A DNA stretch of 64,000 nt. It comes from Curtobacterium sp. TC1. GTDB lineage: Bacteria > Actinomycetota > Actinomycetes > Actinomycetales > Microbacteriaceae. The translations under genes and the position numbers were made by a program. The stretch's first letter is position 1, and every line of letters starts with the position of its first letter. Shown here in pieces: positions 7,582-16,550 of this stretch. A model generated the notes under the pieces. That model was not told the origin of the DNA and searched no databases. It was given only the letters and a program-made list of their open reading frames with translations. The DNA is taken from positions 3,596,001 to 3,660,000 of the forward strand of contig NZ_CP081964.1 of assembly GCF_019844075.1 (NCBI RefSeq). Reading direction: 5' to 3'.

Positions 7582-8558
7582 CGCTGCCACCTGGCGGCCC
7601 GACGCTGCAGCAGTGCGTACGCACCCATCACGACCGCCATCACGACGACCATCCCGAACGCGAGCACCCCGGCGACGTTCTGCAGGCCGATGAGCGTCTC
7701 GCTGGTGAGCTGCGTGCGGATCGTGAGCGGCACGATGCCGCCCTGCGAGATGAGTGCCGCGGCGGTCGCGAACGACGAGAACCCGTTCGCGAAGAGCAGG
7801 AGCAACGAACCCCAGAAGGCCGGCGCGAGCACGGGCAGGGCGATCCGGCGCCAGTACGTGGCGCGGGAGGCGCCGAGGGTGGCGGCGGCCTCGCCCCACT
7901 GGGCCTTGACGCCCTCGAGCGCGGGCATGAACGTGAGGACCATCAGCGGCACCTGGAAGTAGACGTAGGGGATGACGAGCCCGGGCACCGTGTACAGGAA
8001 GGCGCCGTCCGCGTTGAGGTCGACGTGGAAGGCGGCGACGAGCCACGTGGTGACGAGCCCCTGCGCGCCGATCGTGGCGATGAACGCGAACGCGAGCATG
8101 ACGCCGCCGAACTGGGCGAGGACGCTCGCGGCCGAGTCGATCATCGACCGGACGAGCCCGTCGGGCCGCAGTGCCGACAGCGCCCAGCAGACGAGCGCTC
8201 CGATGACGGCGCCGATCACGGCGGACACCGCAGAGAGGCCGAACGAGCCGCCGAAGGCCCGCAGGACCGACGGATCGGCGAACGCGGCGAGGTTCGTGAG
8301 GGTGAACGCGCCGTCGTCGGTGAAGAACCCGCTGCCGACCGCGATGACCGCGGGGACGGCGAGGAAGAGCAGGACGTACGCGGCGAACGGGGTGAGGCCG
8401 AGCCAGGCCAGGCCGACGCGGCGCCGGACACGGGGTCCGGTGCCACGTCGGACGGCATCGGCGGACGCTCGTGCGGACGTCGGGAGCACGGGGCTCGTCA
8501 CGCTCGTCGCCGGTGCGCTCGCCGCTGGCGCGGGCGCGCCCGCCGATGCGGTGGTCAT
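7578..8558 (-). CDS. ABC importer permease (first permease, PotB-like)
   Basis: A 326-residue multi-helix membrane protein. A 55-residue polar Ala/Pro/Thr-rich N-terminal tail precedes the first helix (GLTPFAAYVLLFLAVPAVIA). The cytoplasmic coupling loop reads EAAATLGASRATYWRRIALP. It begins 5 bp after the binding-protein stop and overlaps the next permease by 4 nt. The start ATG was chosen because residues upstream in the frame are the antisense of the binding-protein gene. Confidence 0.9.
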   Translation of the reverse strand: MTTASAGAPAPAASAPATSVTSPVLPTSARASADAVRRGTGPRVRRRVGLAWLGLTPFAAYVLLFLAVPAVIAVGSGFFTDDGAFTLTNLAAFADPSVLRAFGGSFGLSAVSAVIGAVIGALVCWALSALRPDGLVRSMIDSAASVLAQFGGVMLAFAFIATIGAQGLVTTWLVAAFHVDLNADGAFLYTVPGLVIPYVYFQVPLMVLTFMPALEGVKAQWGEAAATLGASRATYWRRIALPVLAPAFWGSLLLLFANGFSSFATAAALISQGGIVPLTIRTQLTSETLIGLQNVAGVLAFGMVVVMAVVMGAYALLQRRAARWQR

Positions 8559-8563
8559 GCTGG

Positions 8564-9706
8564 TCAGGAACCCATCGTGGCGGACCACTTGGCCGACAGC
8601 ACCTTCGCGGCGTCGGCGACCTGCGCGTCGGTCAGCTCGACGTAGTCCTTCGGCGCGCCACCGGCGGCATCGAGGGCGTCCTGGTCGACCTTGCCCGACT
8701 TCTCCATCGCGGAGAGCGTCGCGGGGAAGGCACCGGCCTGCAGGTACAGGTTCTGGGCCTCCGGGCTGGCGATGTACTCCTGCCACAGGCGGGCGGCCGC
8801 AGGGTGCGGGGCGTCCTTGGTGATGGCCTGCGAGTAGTACGAGCCGAGCGCTTGACCCTCGGGCACGACGGTCTTCCAGTTCTTGTTGCCGCTCGCACCC
8901 GCTGCGGGGCCCCACGCGAGGTTGTTGTACGACCACTGGATGACGACCGGGGTCTCACCCGACGCCACCGTGGCCTGCGTGGGCAACACGTTCTGGAAGT
9001 TGCCGGCCTTCTTGAGGTCACCGAAGTAGTCGACGCCCTTCGTGATGTCGTCGGCCGAGCCGCCGTTCTCGAGGGCCGCCAGGTAGACCGCGGACGCAGC
9101 CTGGTTCGCCTGGGTCGGGTCGCCGGCGATCGAGACCTTGCCCTTGTACTCGGAGCCGAGCAGGTCCGTCAGGTCCTTCGGGGCATCGGAGATCTTCGAC
9201 GAGTCGTACCCGATCGACATCAGGCCGGTGTAATCGCGGGTCCAGGCACCGTCCTCGTCCTTCAGGTCGGCGGGGATGTCGCCCCAGTTCGCGACCTTGT
9301 AGTCGGTGAGCAGGCCGAGGTTCTCCTGCAGCACGGCGTTGCCGAGGTCGAGCACGTCGGGCGCGGTGGACTGGCCCTTCTGTGACTTCACGGCGGCGAC
9401 CTCGTCGGCGCTCGAGCCGTTCGGGTTCGCGGAGTTGACCGTGATGTCGTACTTCTTCGTGAAGCCGTCGATGATCTTGCCGTAGTTGGCCCACGACGGC
9501 GGCAGCGCGATGACGTTGAGCTGCCCCTCGGCCTTCGCGGCCTTCACGAGGGCGTCCATGCCACCGGATGCCTCGGCGCTCGTGGCGGTCTTCCAGTTCG
9601 TGTCGTCCTTCGTCGTGCTGGCCGAGCTCGTGGCCGAGCATCCGGCGAGGGTGACGATCGCTGCGGCGGCCAGGGCGATGCCGGCGAGGGTGCGCTTGTG
9701 CTGCAC
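8564..9706 (-). CDS. ABC importer substrate-binding lipoprotein
   Basis: A 380-residue extracellular solute-binding protein. The signal peptide ends in a lipobox, LAGC, so the mature protein is lipid-anchored outside the membrane. The body has the class-II periplasmic-binding fold seen in iron/spermidine/thiamine binders (for example APDVLDLGNAVLQENLGLL and GKVSIAGDPTQANQA). The GTG start is set by the signal peptide and a GAAAGG upstream. It leads the four-gene importer operon. Its leader contains a 22-bp tandem repeat just before the ribosome site. Ligand unknown. Confidence 0.9.
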   Translation of the reverse strand: MQHKRTLAGIALAAAAIVTLAGCSATSSASTTKDDTNWKTATSAEASGGMDALVKAAKAEGQLNVIALPPSWANYGKIIDGFTKKYDITVNSANPNGSSADEVAAVKSQKGQSTAPDVLDLGNAVLQENLGLLTDYKVANWGDIPADLKDEDGAWTRDYTGLMSIGYDSSKISDAPKDLTDLLGSEYKGKVSIAGDPTQANQAASAVYLAALENGGSADDITKGVDYFGDLKKAGNFQNVLPTQATVASGETPVVIQWSYNNLAWGPAAGASGNKNWKTVVPEGQALGSYYSQAITKDAPHPAAARLWQEYIASPEAQNLYLQAGAFPATLSAMEKSGKVDQDALDAAGGAPKDYVELTDAQVADAAKVLSAKWSATMGS

Positions 9707-9720
9707 GGGAGGTGCCTTTC

Positions 9721-9764
9721 GGGTGGGTGCTGCGGGTGCTGCGGGTGGGTGCTGCGGGTGCTTC
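9721..9764. repeat. 22-bp tandem direct repeat in the importer 5' leader
   Basis: Two 22-bp units built from GGGTGGGTGCTGC plus GGGTGCT(G/T)C, differing at one base, lie 15 nt upstream of the binding-protein start. They are probably replication-slippage copies and could change spacing in the untranslated leader. Confidence 0.7.
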
Positions 9765-9922
9765 AGGTGGGGCCGCTGTTCTCGGCCCGGGACGATCGTG
9801 GAGGCGGCCGGTTTCCGGCCCGTGCTGCGCCGGTGAACGGCTGCGGAACAGCGGGTGCGGCTGTACGATCTCGCCTGGCGGCACGCTCGGTGCGTGCTCC
9901 GGTTCACGGCCTGGAGGCAGGG

Positions 9923-10360
9923 ATGCAGTTCACGACGACGGTCCTGCTGGCGAGGAAGACGGCCACCGGGCTCCCGGTCCCGTCGTCCGTGATCGATGCG
10001 CTCGGCTCGGGGAAGCGCCCGCCCGTGGTCGTCACGATCAACGGCGGCTACACCTACCGGTCCACCGTCGGGGTCATGGACGAGCAGTTCCTGGTGCCGC
10101 TGTCGGCCGAGCACCGCGAGGCAGCCGGGATCGCTGCCGGGGACACCGTCGAGGTCACGCTCGTCGTCGACACGCAGCCCCGGGTCATCGACCTGCCCGA
10201 CGACCTGGCGGCGGCGCTGCAGGACGCCGGGGTGCGTGCAGCGTTCGACACCCTGTCGAACTCGCGGCAGCGGGCGCTCGCCGACCCGGTGTCGCAGGCG
10301 AAGGCGCCGGAGACCCGAGCCCGGCGCATCGCGAAGGCCGTGGAGGCGCTGCAGGGCTGA
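9923..10360 (+). CDS. DUF1905 / YdeI-like protein
   Basis: A 145-residue soluble protein with two short domains. The first (about 1-85) is a DUF1905 beta-barrel: MQFTTTVLLARKTATGLPVP, then VVVTINGGYTYRSTVG. The second is a YdeI/OmpD-associated helical motif (LDDALAAALQ-type, here LPDDLAAALQDAGVRAAFDT, ending RIAKAVEALQ). Such proteins are widespread in Actinobacteria; YdeI relatives were named for bacteriocin and peptide tolerance in other species, but the role here is unknown. GGAGG nine bases upstream fixes the ATG. It is monocistronic and converges on nnrD through a palindromic repeat. Confidence 0.85.
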   Translation: MQFTTTVLLARKTATGLPVPSSVIDALGSGKRPPVVVTINGGYTYRSTVGVMDEQFLVPLSAEHREAAGIAAGDTVEVTLVVDTQPRVIDLPDDLAAALQDAGVRAAFDTLSNSRQRALADPVSQAKAPETRARRIAKAVEALQG

Positions 10361-10411
10361 GCGGGGGCGCGGCGGCGGGGCGGGGCTGGCGGGACGGGCG
10401 GGACGGGCGGC

Positions 10412-10466
10412 GTACCTGGTCGATTCGGGCGTACCTGGTCGGAAGTTCCTGGCAGGTACGCCCGAA
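10412..10466. repeat. Intergenic palindromic repeat, copy A (half-site plus hairpin)
   Basis: Arms TTCGGGCGTACCTG (10424-10437) and its exact complement (10453-10466) enclose a 15-nt loop. A second GTACCTGGTCG half-site starts 19 nt upstream at 10412. The same core occurs at 13237-13277 and 19976-20035. It lies between two convergent genes. Confidence 0.85.
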
Positions 10467-10508
10467 AGCGTGAGGTAACGCGAGCGTTCTGGGAAAGAAG
10501 GGGCGCGG

Positions 10509-11372
10509 TCAGGCGCCGAGCTCGACGAGCACCCGTGGGATCTCGGTCACGAGTTCGCTCGCCAAGTAGCCGAGCGGCCCGACCTGCACCGCGAGACGGT
10601 CCCCCGCGGCAGCGTGCACGTACGACGCCCACGCAACCGCCTGCGCCGGTTCCGCGCCACGAGCTAGCAGGCCCGTGACGGCACCCGACAGGACGTCGCC
10701 GCTCCCGCTGGTCCCGAGTCCTCCGGAGCCGGTGCCCTTGATCCAGGATCGCCCCTTCGGTGTCGCGATGGCGTCCCCCAGGGCAACGACCGCACCGAAC
10801 CGCTGGGCGATCGCCATCGCGTCGGCCACGTCGTCATCGCTGCCCTCCCGACCGAGGAGCCGTTCGGCTTCGCCCGAGTTGGGCGTCATCACCAGCCGGC
10901 CCCGGAGCGGTTCCAGCTGCTCTCGGACGTCGGCCGCCACCCCGAGGGCGAACGCATCGAGCACGATCGTGGTCTGCGGTCCGACGACGCCGGCGAGACC
11001 GGCCACGAGGTCACGGGTACCGTCGGGGTCGTCGAGTCCCGGGCCGACCAACACCGTGTCCGCGCTCGCGGCCGAGTCCGCGATCCCCTCGATCGCGCCG
11101 ACGGCGACGTGACCGTCCGCGTCCTCGTCGAGCGGCTCGACACCGGACTCGGGCACGGCGACGGCGACCTCGTTCGCGATGCTCCGTCCCACTGCGAGGG
11201 TGAGCCGCCCTGCTCCCACCCGCAGTGCGGCGAGCGCCGAGAGCATCGCGGCTCCCGGTGTCCGCGCGGCGCCGCCGACGACGAGTACCTGCCCACGCCC
11301 GTACTTGCCGGCACCGGCATCGGGGAGTGGCCAGTCACGCAGGAAGTTCGGGGTGATGGGTTCAGCGGGCAT
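10509..11372 (-). CDS. nnrD: ADP-dependent NAD(P)H-hydrate dehydratase
   Basis: A 287-residue ribokinase-like enzyme that repairs hydrated NADH and NADPH (the S-epimer) using a nucleotide. The N-terminal region has KYGRGQVLVVGGAARTPGAA. The family signature GTSGSGDVLSG carries the catalytic Asp at 226. MTPNSGEAERLLG contributes to substrate binding. This is the free-standing dehydratase; the NAD(P)HX epimerase domain fused to it in many bacteria is not present. The start overlaps the end of the phosphatase gene by 11 nt, so the two are co-translated. Confidence 0.9.
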   Translation of the reverse strand: MPAEPITPNFLRDWPLPDAGAGKYGRGQVLVVGGAARTPGAAMLSALAALRVGAGRLTLAVGRSIANEVAVAVPESGVEPLDEDADGHVAVGAIEGIADSAASADTVLVGPGLDDPDGTRDLVAGLAGVVGPQTTIVLDAFALGVAADVREQLEPLRGRLVMTPNSGEAERLLGREGSDDDVADAMAIAQRFGAVVALGDAIATPKGRSWIKGTGSGGLGTSGSGDVLSGAVTGLLARGAEPAQAVAWASYVHAAAGDRLAVQVGPLGYLASELVTEIPRVLVELGA

Positions 11373-12102
11373 GCTCGTCGTCCTTCCGTCCGGTGTGCGC
11401 GGTGACTTCGTCGTCGTCGAGGTGGCCGACGGAGGAGAACTCCTCGAGCACCCACGGTGCACCCGCACGGTCGCGGCGGAGCCGGGTGAGGGAGGCATTT
11501 GCGACCGCGTGCGTCCGGGCGAACTCCATGAGCGTCGGCTCGTCGAGGTCCAGGCACACCGCCACGACCAGCATCACGACGGCGTCGTGGGCCGCGACGA
11601 CGAGCCGTTCGGTGCCCTCGATCCGTTCGACGTCGCTCAGTGCCGACCGGAGCCGGAGCATCACGTCGGCCCAGGACTCGCCGCCCGCAGGCCGGTGGTA
11701 GTACTTGCCGAGCCACTGCCGGCGACGATCCTCGTCGGGGTGTCGGTTCCGGACACCCTGCAGGGTCAGCAGGTCGAGGACTCCGAGTTCGCGGTCGCGG
11801 AGCCGCTCGTCCACCCGCTTCTCCGGCTCGGCCAGCCCGCCGGCCCCGAGCGCGATCTCGATGGTCTGCTGCGCGCGCAGGTACGGCGAGACCCACAGCG
11901 CCACGGGCACGTCGTCGATGCCGCGGTCGGCGAGTTCCTGTCCGAGCGACCGCGACTGGGCCTCACCGAGCGGGCTGAGCGGGACGTCGGCGTCGCGGTA
12001 CTCGACGTCGATGACGTCGTCGCCCGCGGCCTCGGCCCGGGCGGCGGCGACGTTCGCGAGCGATTCACCGTGGCGGACGAGCCAGATCTCCTGCACTGCC
12101 AT
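11362..12102 (-). CDS. Histidine phosphatase family (phosphoglycerate mutase-like) protein
   Basis: A 246-residue member of the branch-1 histidine phosphatase superfamily. The phosphohistidine motif is LVRHGES at residues 8-14. A second Arg is in WVSPYLRAQQT, the acid Glu in ERLRDRELGVLD, and the second His in VVAAHDAVVM. Such enzymes remove phosphate from small molecules or act as mutases; the substrate is not evident. TAGCGT is exactly 6 nt upstream of the ATG. It is co-translated with nnrD. Confidence 0.88.
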   Translation of the reverse strand: MAVQEIWLVRHGESLANVAAARAEAAGDDVIDVEYRDADVPLSPLGEAQSRSLGQELADRGIDDVPVALWVSPYLRAQQTIEIALGAGGLAEPEKRVDERLRDRELGVLDLLTLQGVRNRHPDEDRRRQWLGKYYHRPAGGESWADVMLRLRSALSDVERIEGTERLVVAAHDAVVMLVVAVCLDLDEPTLMEFARTHAVANASLTRLRRDRAGAPWVLEEFSSVGHLDDDEVTAHTGRKDDEHAR

Positions 12103-12114
12103 GCCGCCACGCTA
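12100..12114 (-). promoter_or_regulatory. Leaderless promoter -10 (TAGCGT) of the phosphatase-nnrD operon
   Basis: On the minus strand TAGCGT (12114-12109), a 6-nt spacer GGCGGC and the ATG at 12102. No ribosome-binding site is present. Confidence 0.55.
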
Positions 12115-12135
12115 ACCAGCCCGCGCTGAGCCGGC

Positions 12136-13107
12136 TCACTGACGCCCACCGACCGCGGTGGACCGAGCGCTCCGGACCGGGCGGAGCGCGCACGGCAGCC
12201 CGGCGGCGCGGAGTCGCAGCGCCAGCGCATCGAGGTCGAACAGGTCACGCCACTCGAGCCGGATGATCGTCCGGACACCCGGCACCGTGAGCAGCCTGGC
12301 ATGACGACGTTTCTCGTCGAGGAACACCTCGGTCTGGCTCCGGCCGCCGAGGTAGCGCTCCTGCGTGTACTTCGCGCGTCCGTCGATCTCGACGACGACG
12401 CCTTCGGTCGGGAACCAGAAGTCGACGGCGGACCGGCGACCGTCGACGACGAACTCCTGCTGCAGCACGGGAGCGGGCAGCCCGAGCTCGCGGAAGACCA
12501 CGCGCGCGAGTGACTCCGCCGGGGAACCCGAACGCCCGTCGGCCAGGTCGAGCACCTGTGCGGCCCGAGCACGCCCGCGAGCACTCGGGTGCACCGCTCG
12601 CCACAGCTCGTCCGCGGCGATCCCGCTGCGCAGCGCGGCGTCTGCCACGACGACCCCGGTCCGCAAGTCGCCGGCCATCGCGATGTCGATCACCGTCCGT
12701 GGGACCGCCGTCACTGCGAGGTCGCCGACCCGTACCCGTTCGGCGCCGGACACCGGTCGCGTGTGCAGGACCAGCTCGGCGTTCCTGCCCCGGTACATCG
12801 ACTCCGGCACGGTCGCGTGTACCGGGACGCTCCACCCGCCGAGCGCCGGCAGCCCGTGCACCGCGGCCGCGGAGTCGTGCGACGCCGTCGCGCGGGTGCC
12901 GAGCCGACCGAGCCGCGCGTGCACACGGGTCACGTACCGCTGCCGTGGCCCAGCCGCATCCCACGCCGCCCCGTCCACGAACGCGTTCGGCCCTGCCCGG
13001 ACGAGTCTGCCCGGACCGTGGAGCCGGGTCCGGCGGCGCAGGGTGGTGGCGTCGAGTCCGGCCTCACGCGTGGGCGAGGCCCGGAGGATGGGCAGCGGTT
13101 CGTTCAT
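12136..13107 (-). CDS. AbiEi antitoxin-like / DUF559 (Vsr-fold) domain protein
   Basis: A 323-residue protein. The N-terminal half resembles the type IV AbiEi antitoxin family (LRRRTRLHGPGRLVRAGPNAF, then AVPRTVIDIAMAG). The C-terminal part is a DUF559-type restriction-endonuclease fold: AVDFWFPTEGVVVEIDGRAK, then a Lys-rich helix and VIRLEW-type ending (TIIRLEWRDLF). These proteins are common as orphans in Microbacteriaceae and have no demonstrated toxin partner; none is adjacent here. Nuclease activity is possible because the D...E-x-D/K-like residues remain. The ATG was chosen because the frame upstream of it is non-coding and contains the palindromic repeat. Confidence 0.75.
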   Translation of the reverse strand: MNEPLPILRASPTREAGLDATTLRRRTRLHGPGRLVRAGPNAFVDGAAWDAAGPRQRYVTRVHARLGRLGTRATASHDSAAAVHGLPALGGWSVPVHATVPESMYRGRNAELVLHTRPVSGAERVRVGDLAVTAVPRTVIDIAMAGDLRTGVVVADAALRSGIAADELWRAVHPSARGRARAAQVLDLADGRSGSPAESLARVVFRELGLPAPVLQQEFVVDGRRSAVDFWFPTEGVVVEIDGRAKYTQERYLGGRSQTEVFLDEKRRHARLLTVPGVRTIIRLEWRDLFDLDALALRLRAAGLPCALRPVRSARSTAVGGRQ

Positions 13108-13236
13108 GGTGGAGACGATGCCCGACCGGCCACGCGCCCAGTCGGCCGACGTCGAGGTCTGTGGACGGGCCTCCAGGCCTGCCCGCCTGTGGAGGGAGGA
13201 CGTTCCTTCCCAGCACGGACGCGATGCCAAGCGGAA

Positions 13237-13277
13237 TCGGGCGTACCTGGTCGGAATTTCCGACCGGGTACGCCCGA
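13237..13277. repeat. Intergenic palindromic repeat, copy B
   Basis: Twenty-base arms (13237-13256 and 13258-13277) pair with a single G.T mismatch around a 1-nt centre. The core TCGGGCGTACC(T)GGTCGGAA is that of copies A and C. It is located upstream of the AbiEi-like gene and downstream of the mannosidase gene. Confidence 0.85.
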
Positions 13278-13324
13278 AACGACCACCTACACCCGAACCC
13301 ACCAGCCACCCCCCACACGCAACA

Positions 13325-13364
13325 CGGCGCCGGACGGAACGCACCCGTGTCCCGTCCGGCGCCG
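13325..13364 (-). terminator. Terminator-like hairpin after the GH38 gene
   Basis: Perfect 13-bp arms CGGCGCCGGACGG (13325-13337) and CCGTCCGGCGCCG (13352-13364), 39 bp past the mannosidase stop. GC-rich with no clear T-run, as usual for this genome. Confidence 0.65.
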
Positions 13365-13402
13365 CGGTCTCTCCCCCGAGGGGGACCGAGGGCCCCGCTG
13401 CC

Positions 13403-16400
13403 TCAGGCCCGGCGCACCCGCAGGGTGACGATCTCGAAGGGCCGGAGCGTGAGCACGACCGGCTCCCCCGACTCCCACGAGTCCCCCAGCCCACGTTCGA
13501 GCAGGTCGACGGCCGTCACGGACGCGACGTCGAACCCGAACGACACCCCGACGTCGGTCGCCCGACCGCCGGACGCCTCGTACAGCCGCACGATCACGTC
13601 TCCGGAGCGGTCCTCGGCGAGCTTCACGGCCTCGACGAACACCTGCGGCGACGACACCGAGACCAGCGGCGAAACCGTGGTCGAACCCGCGACCGTCCGC
13701 ACCGGCAGGTTCAGCCGGTAGCCGGAGTCGGCGGCGTCGAGCACCGACGCCCCCACCCGCAGCACCGTCCGGAACACGTGGTGCCCCTGGTCGGCGTTGG
13801 GGTCCGGGAACGTCGGCCCGCGCAGCAGCGACTCGCGCACGAGCGTCGTGGTCCCGCCGTCGGCCCGCGTGGAACGTGTGATGTCGTGCCCGTAGGTGGA
13901 GTCGTTCGCCACCGCGACACCGAACCCGGGCTCCGCCACGTGGACCCAGCGGTGCGCCGACGTCTCGAAACGGGCGTGGTCCCACGAGGTGTTCTGGTGG
14001 GTGGGCCGGTCGATGTGCCCGAACTGGATCTCGCTCGAGGCCGCCGCGGCACGCACGTCGACGGGGAACGCGAGCTTCAGCAGCTTCTGGTGCTCGTGCC
14101 AGTCGACCTCGGTCTCGATCACCAGCTCTGCGAGCCCGGCGACCGCCGAGTACCGGGTCGTGAGCGTCGACGACCCGAAGGACCGTTCCACCACGAGCGA
14201 GGAGCCGTCGATCGCGACCGACGAGGCCGTCAGCACGGTGCCGTTGCGCTGGTACGCACGGTCGACGTCCCACGCCTCCCACTGGTTCGGGGTGTCGCGG
14301 AACACGGTGTACTCGGCAGCGGCCGCACCCGGTGCGATCGCGTCGCGGCCGCTGGCGCGGTCGACGAGCGACACGACGTGGCCGGCTGCGTCGATGGTCG
14401 CCGTGACGACGCCCGTGTCGAACACGAAGTGGTCGCCGGAGCGGACGGGAGGCACGGGTCGCGGCGCCGAGCCGAGCGAACCACCCAGGGCGGTTGCGTC
14501 TCCCGCCGCGACCGGCGAGGCGTTGAAGCGCACGACGTTGCCGGACGAGCCGCTGCCACCGACGGCGTCGGAGCCGGTCGGCGCATCGAGCAAGCCGCTG
14601 CCGCCCGCAGCCGTCGACGACGACGCACCGACCCCGGCGAGCGCCGCAGCGCCCCCGTTCGCGAGCGCGGTCGTCGCGTTGCCGATCAGCCCCTCGAGGA
14701 CCTCGGCGATCTGCGCGTAGTTCTCCTCGGCGTTCTCGTAGACCCAGGCGATCGAGGACCCGGGCAGGATGTCGTGGAACTGCTGCAGCAGGACGGTGTG
14801 CCAGGCGCGCTCGAGTTCCTCGTAGGGGTAGTCGAGTCCGAGGCGCACGGCTGCGGTCGACGCCCAGAGCTCGGCCTCGCGCAGCAGGTGCTCGGAGCGG
14901 CGGTTGCCCTGCTTCGTGCGGATCTGCGACGTGTAGGTGCCGCGGTGGAACTCGAGGTACATCTCACCGGACCACACGCCGGGGGTCGGCAGCACCCGTT
15001 CGAGCTCTTCGAAGACCTGGGCCGGGGTGCCGAGCTGCACGCGCGGCGAGCCGTCCAGGTCGTGCTGGCGTCGGGCTGCGGCGACCATCTCGCGGGTGGG
15101 GCCGCCGCCGCCGTCGCCGAAACCGTAGAGCAGCATCGAGGTGTTCGCGACGCCGCGCTCCTTGTTGTTCCGCTCACCGCGGTGCAGGTCGGCGGCGGAG
15201 ACGTCGGAGTTGTAGGTGTCGGCCGGCGGCAGGTGCGTCAGGATGCGGGAGCCGTCGATGCCCTCCCAGTGGAAGGACGTGTGCGGGATGACGTTCGTCT
15301 CGTTCCACGACGGCTTCTGCGTGACGAACCACTTCGAGCCGGCCGCTCGGACGATCTGCGGCAGCGCCCCGGAGTAGCCGAACGAGTCGGGGAGCCAGGC
15401 CTCGGGGGTGTCGATGCCGAACTCCTCGAGGAAGAACCGCTTGCCGGCGACGAACTGTCGTGCCAGTGCTTCGCCACCGGGCAGGTTGGTGTCGGACTCG
15501 ACCCACATGCCACCGACGGGGATCCACCGGCCCTCGGCGACGCGCTGCTTGATCCGGGCCCAGATCGACGGGTAGCCGTCGCGGATCCACGCGTACTGCT
15601 GCGCGGACGAGCAGGCGAACGTGAAGTCGGGGTCGCGGTCCATCAGGTCGAGCACGTTCGAGAAGGTGCGGGCGCACTTGCGGATCGTCTCGCGCACCGG
15701 CCAGAGCCAGGCGGAGTCGATGTGCGCGTGGCCGACGGCGATCGCCCGGTGTGCGGCGGCGCTGGCGGGGACGGCCAACACGGGAGCGAGGACCTCGCGG
15801 GCGTCGGCGGCGGTGCCGGCGACGTCGTCGGGGTCGAGGGCGTCCGCGGCGAGCTCGAGGGCGTGCAGGATGTCGGCGCCCCGTGTGCCGTCCGTGGGCA
15901 GCTCCGCCATCAGGCCGCGCAGGACCCAGAAGTCCTGCTGCAGCTCCCACACGGTGTCGTCGCGCTCCACGAGTTCGAGGGCGCGCACACGGTAGATCGG
16001 CTTCTCGCCTGCGGTCGACCGCGACCCGAGCGGCGTCGCACCCTGGAACGAGTCGCCGCCGATGTCCGGGTTCGCACCGGCCTCGACGTACAGCTCGAAG
16101 GACTCCCCGGGCCCGACCTCGACGGGCACGGTGTCGTTCCGCGGCTCGATGCCCTTGATCGTGGAGCCGTCGGTGCGGTACGCCAGTCCCTCGGCCTGGA
16201 ACCCCGGGTGCCGCTTCGTGAACCCGAGGTCGACGAGCAGCTCCGCGGTGGTCCCGGGCGCGGTACCGAAGTCCGTCGGCACGGTGCCGGTGATCCGGAA
16301 CCAGGTGGTCCCCCACGGCCGGCCACCCCAGGCGCTGCCCACGGTGAACGGTTCGTACGCCTGCTGGACGGCGGAGTCGAACGGCACCGGCTCACCCGGC

Positions 16401-16513
16401 ACCTCCCACGCCTCGATCGTGACCGGCGCCGAGCGGCGGTGGACGGCGGGGTCGACACGGTCGCGGACGAGGCGGGCGATCCGGGCCTCGACGAGCGGTT
16501 CGTCCTGGTGCAT
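13403..16513 (-). CDS. GH38 family alpha-mannosidase
   Basis: A 1036-residue cytoplasmic enzyme (no signal peptide) that removes alpha-linked mannose. The zinc-binding segment GHAHIDSAWLWP places the ligands at H264 and D266. The catalytic nucleophile is D376 in WLPDSFGYSG. The order is an N-terminal beta domain (1-255), the GH38 catalytic barrel with central helical domain (256-620), then two all-beta C-terminal domains. A Gly/Ser/Ala-rich stretch near residue 640-665 links catalytic and C-terminal parts. It is the last gene of the operon binding protein - MalF - MalG - mannosidase, so the importer probably brings in mannosides that this enzyme hydrolyses. Confidence 0.95.
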   Translation of the reverse strand: MHQDEPLVEARIARLVRDRVDPAVHRRSAPVTIEAWEVPGEPVPFDSAVQQAYEPFTVGSAWGGRPWGTTWFRITGTVPTDFGTAPGTTAELLVDLGFTKRHPGFQAEGLAYRTDGSTIKGIEPRNDTVPVEVGPGESFELYVEAGANPDIGGDSFQGATPLGSRSTAGEKPIYRVRALELVERDDTVWELQQDFWVLRGLMAELPTDGTRGADILHALELAADALDPDDVAGTAADAREVLAPVLAVPASAAAHRAIAVGHAHIDSAWLWPVRETIRKCARTFSNVLDLMDRDPDFTFACSSAQQYAWIRDGYPSIWARIKQRVAEGRWIPVGGMWVESDTNLPGGEALARQFVAGKRFFLEEFGIDTPEAWLPDSFGYSGALPQIVRAAGSKWFVTQKPSWNETNVIPHTSFHWEGIDGSRILTHLPPADTYNSDVSAADLHRGERNNKERGVANTSMLLYGFGDGGGGPTREMVAAARRQHDLDGSPRVQLGTPAQVFEELERVLPTPGVWSGEMYLEFHRGTYTSQIRTKQGNRRSEHLLREAELWASTAAVRLGLDYPYEELERAWHTVLLQQFHDILPGSSIAWVYENAEENYAQIAEVLEGLIGNATTALANGGAAALAGVGASSSTAAGGSGLLDAPTGSDAVGGSGSSGNVVRFNASPVAAGDATALGGSLGSAPRPVPPVRSGDHFVFDTGVVTATIDAAGHVVSLVDRASGRDAIAPGAAAAEYTVFRDTPNQWEAWDVDRAYQRNGTVLTASSVAIDGSSLVVERSFGSSTLTTRYSAVAGLAELVIETEVDWHEHQKLLKLAFPVDVRAAAASSEIQFGHIDRPTHQNTSWDHARFETSAHRWVHVAEPGFGVAVANDSTYGHDITRSTRADGGTTTLVRESLLRGPTFPDPNADQGHHVFRTVLRVGASVLDAADSGYRLNLPVRTVAGSTTVSPLVSVSSPQVFVEAVKLAEDRSGDVIVRLYEASGGRATDVGVSFGFDVASVTAVDLLERGLGDSWESGEPVVLTLRPFEIVTLRVRRA

Positions 16514-16550
16514 GTGGTTCCTTTCGAGTGAGCCGGCCGGGGCCAGCAGA

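Noticed and set aside
9707..9922. Possible thiamine riboswitch before the importer binding protein
   Set aside because: Neither CTGAGA nor the ACCTGATCTGG-type conserved elements are present. The region instead holds a simple tandem repeat.
12136..13107. AbiEi-type protein as half of a toxin-antitoxin pair
   Set aside because: No AbiEii nucleotidyltransferase toxin is adjacent on either side. Orphan copies with a DUF559 tail are typical of this family.
12365..16531. A 1388-codon open frame on the plus strand opposite the GH38 gene
   Set aside because: It is Arg/Gly/Asp-rich low-complexity sequence produced by high-GC codon bias on the opposite strand. GH38 has complete catalytic motifs and normal codon usage.
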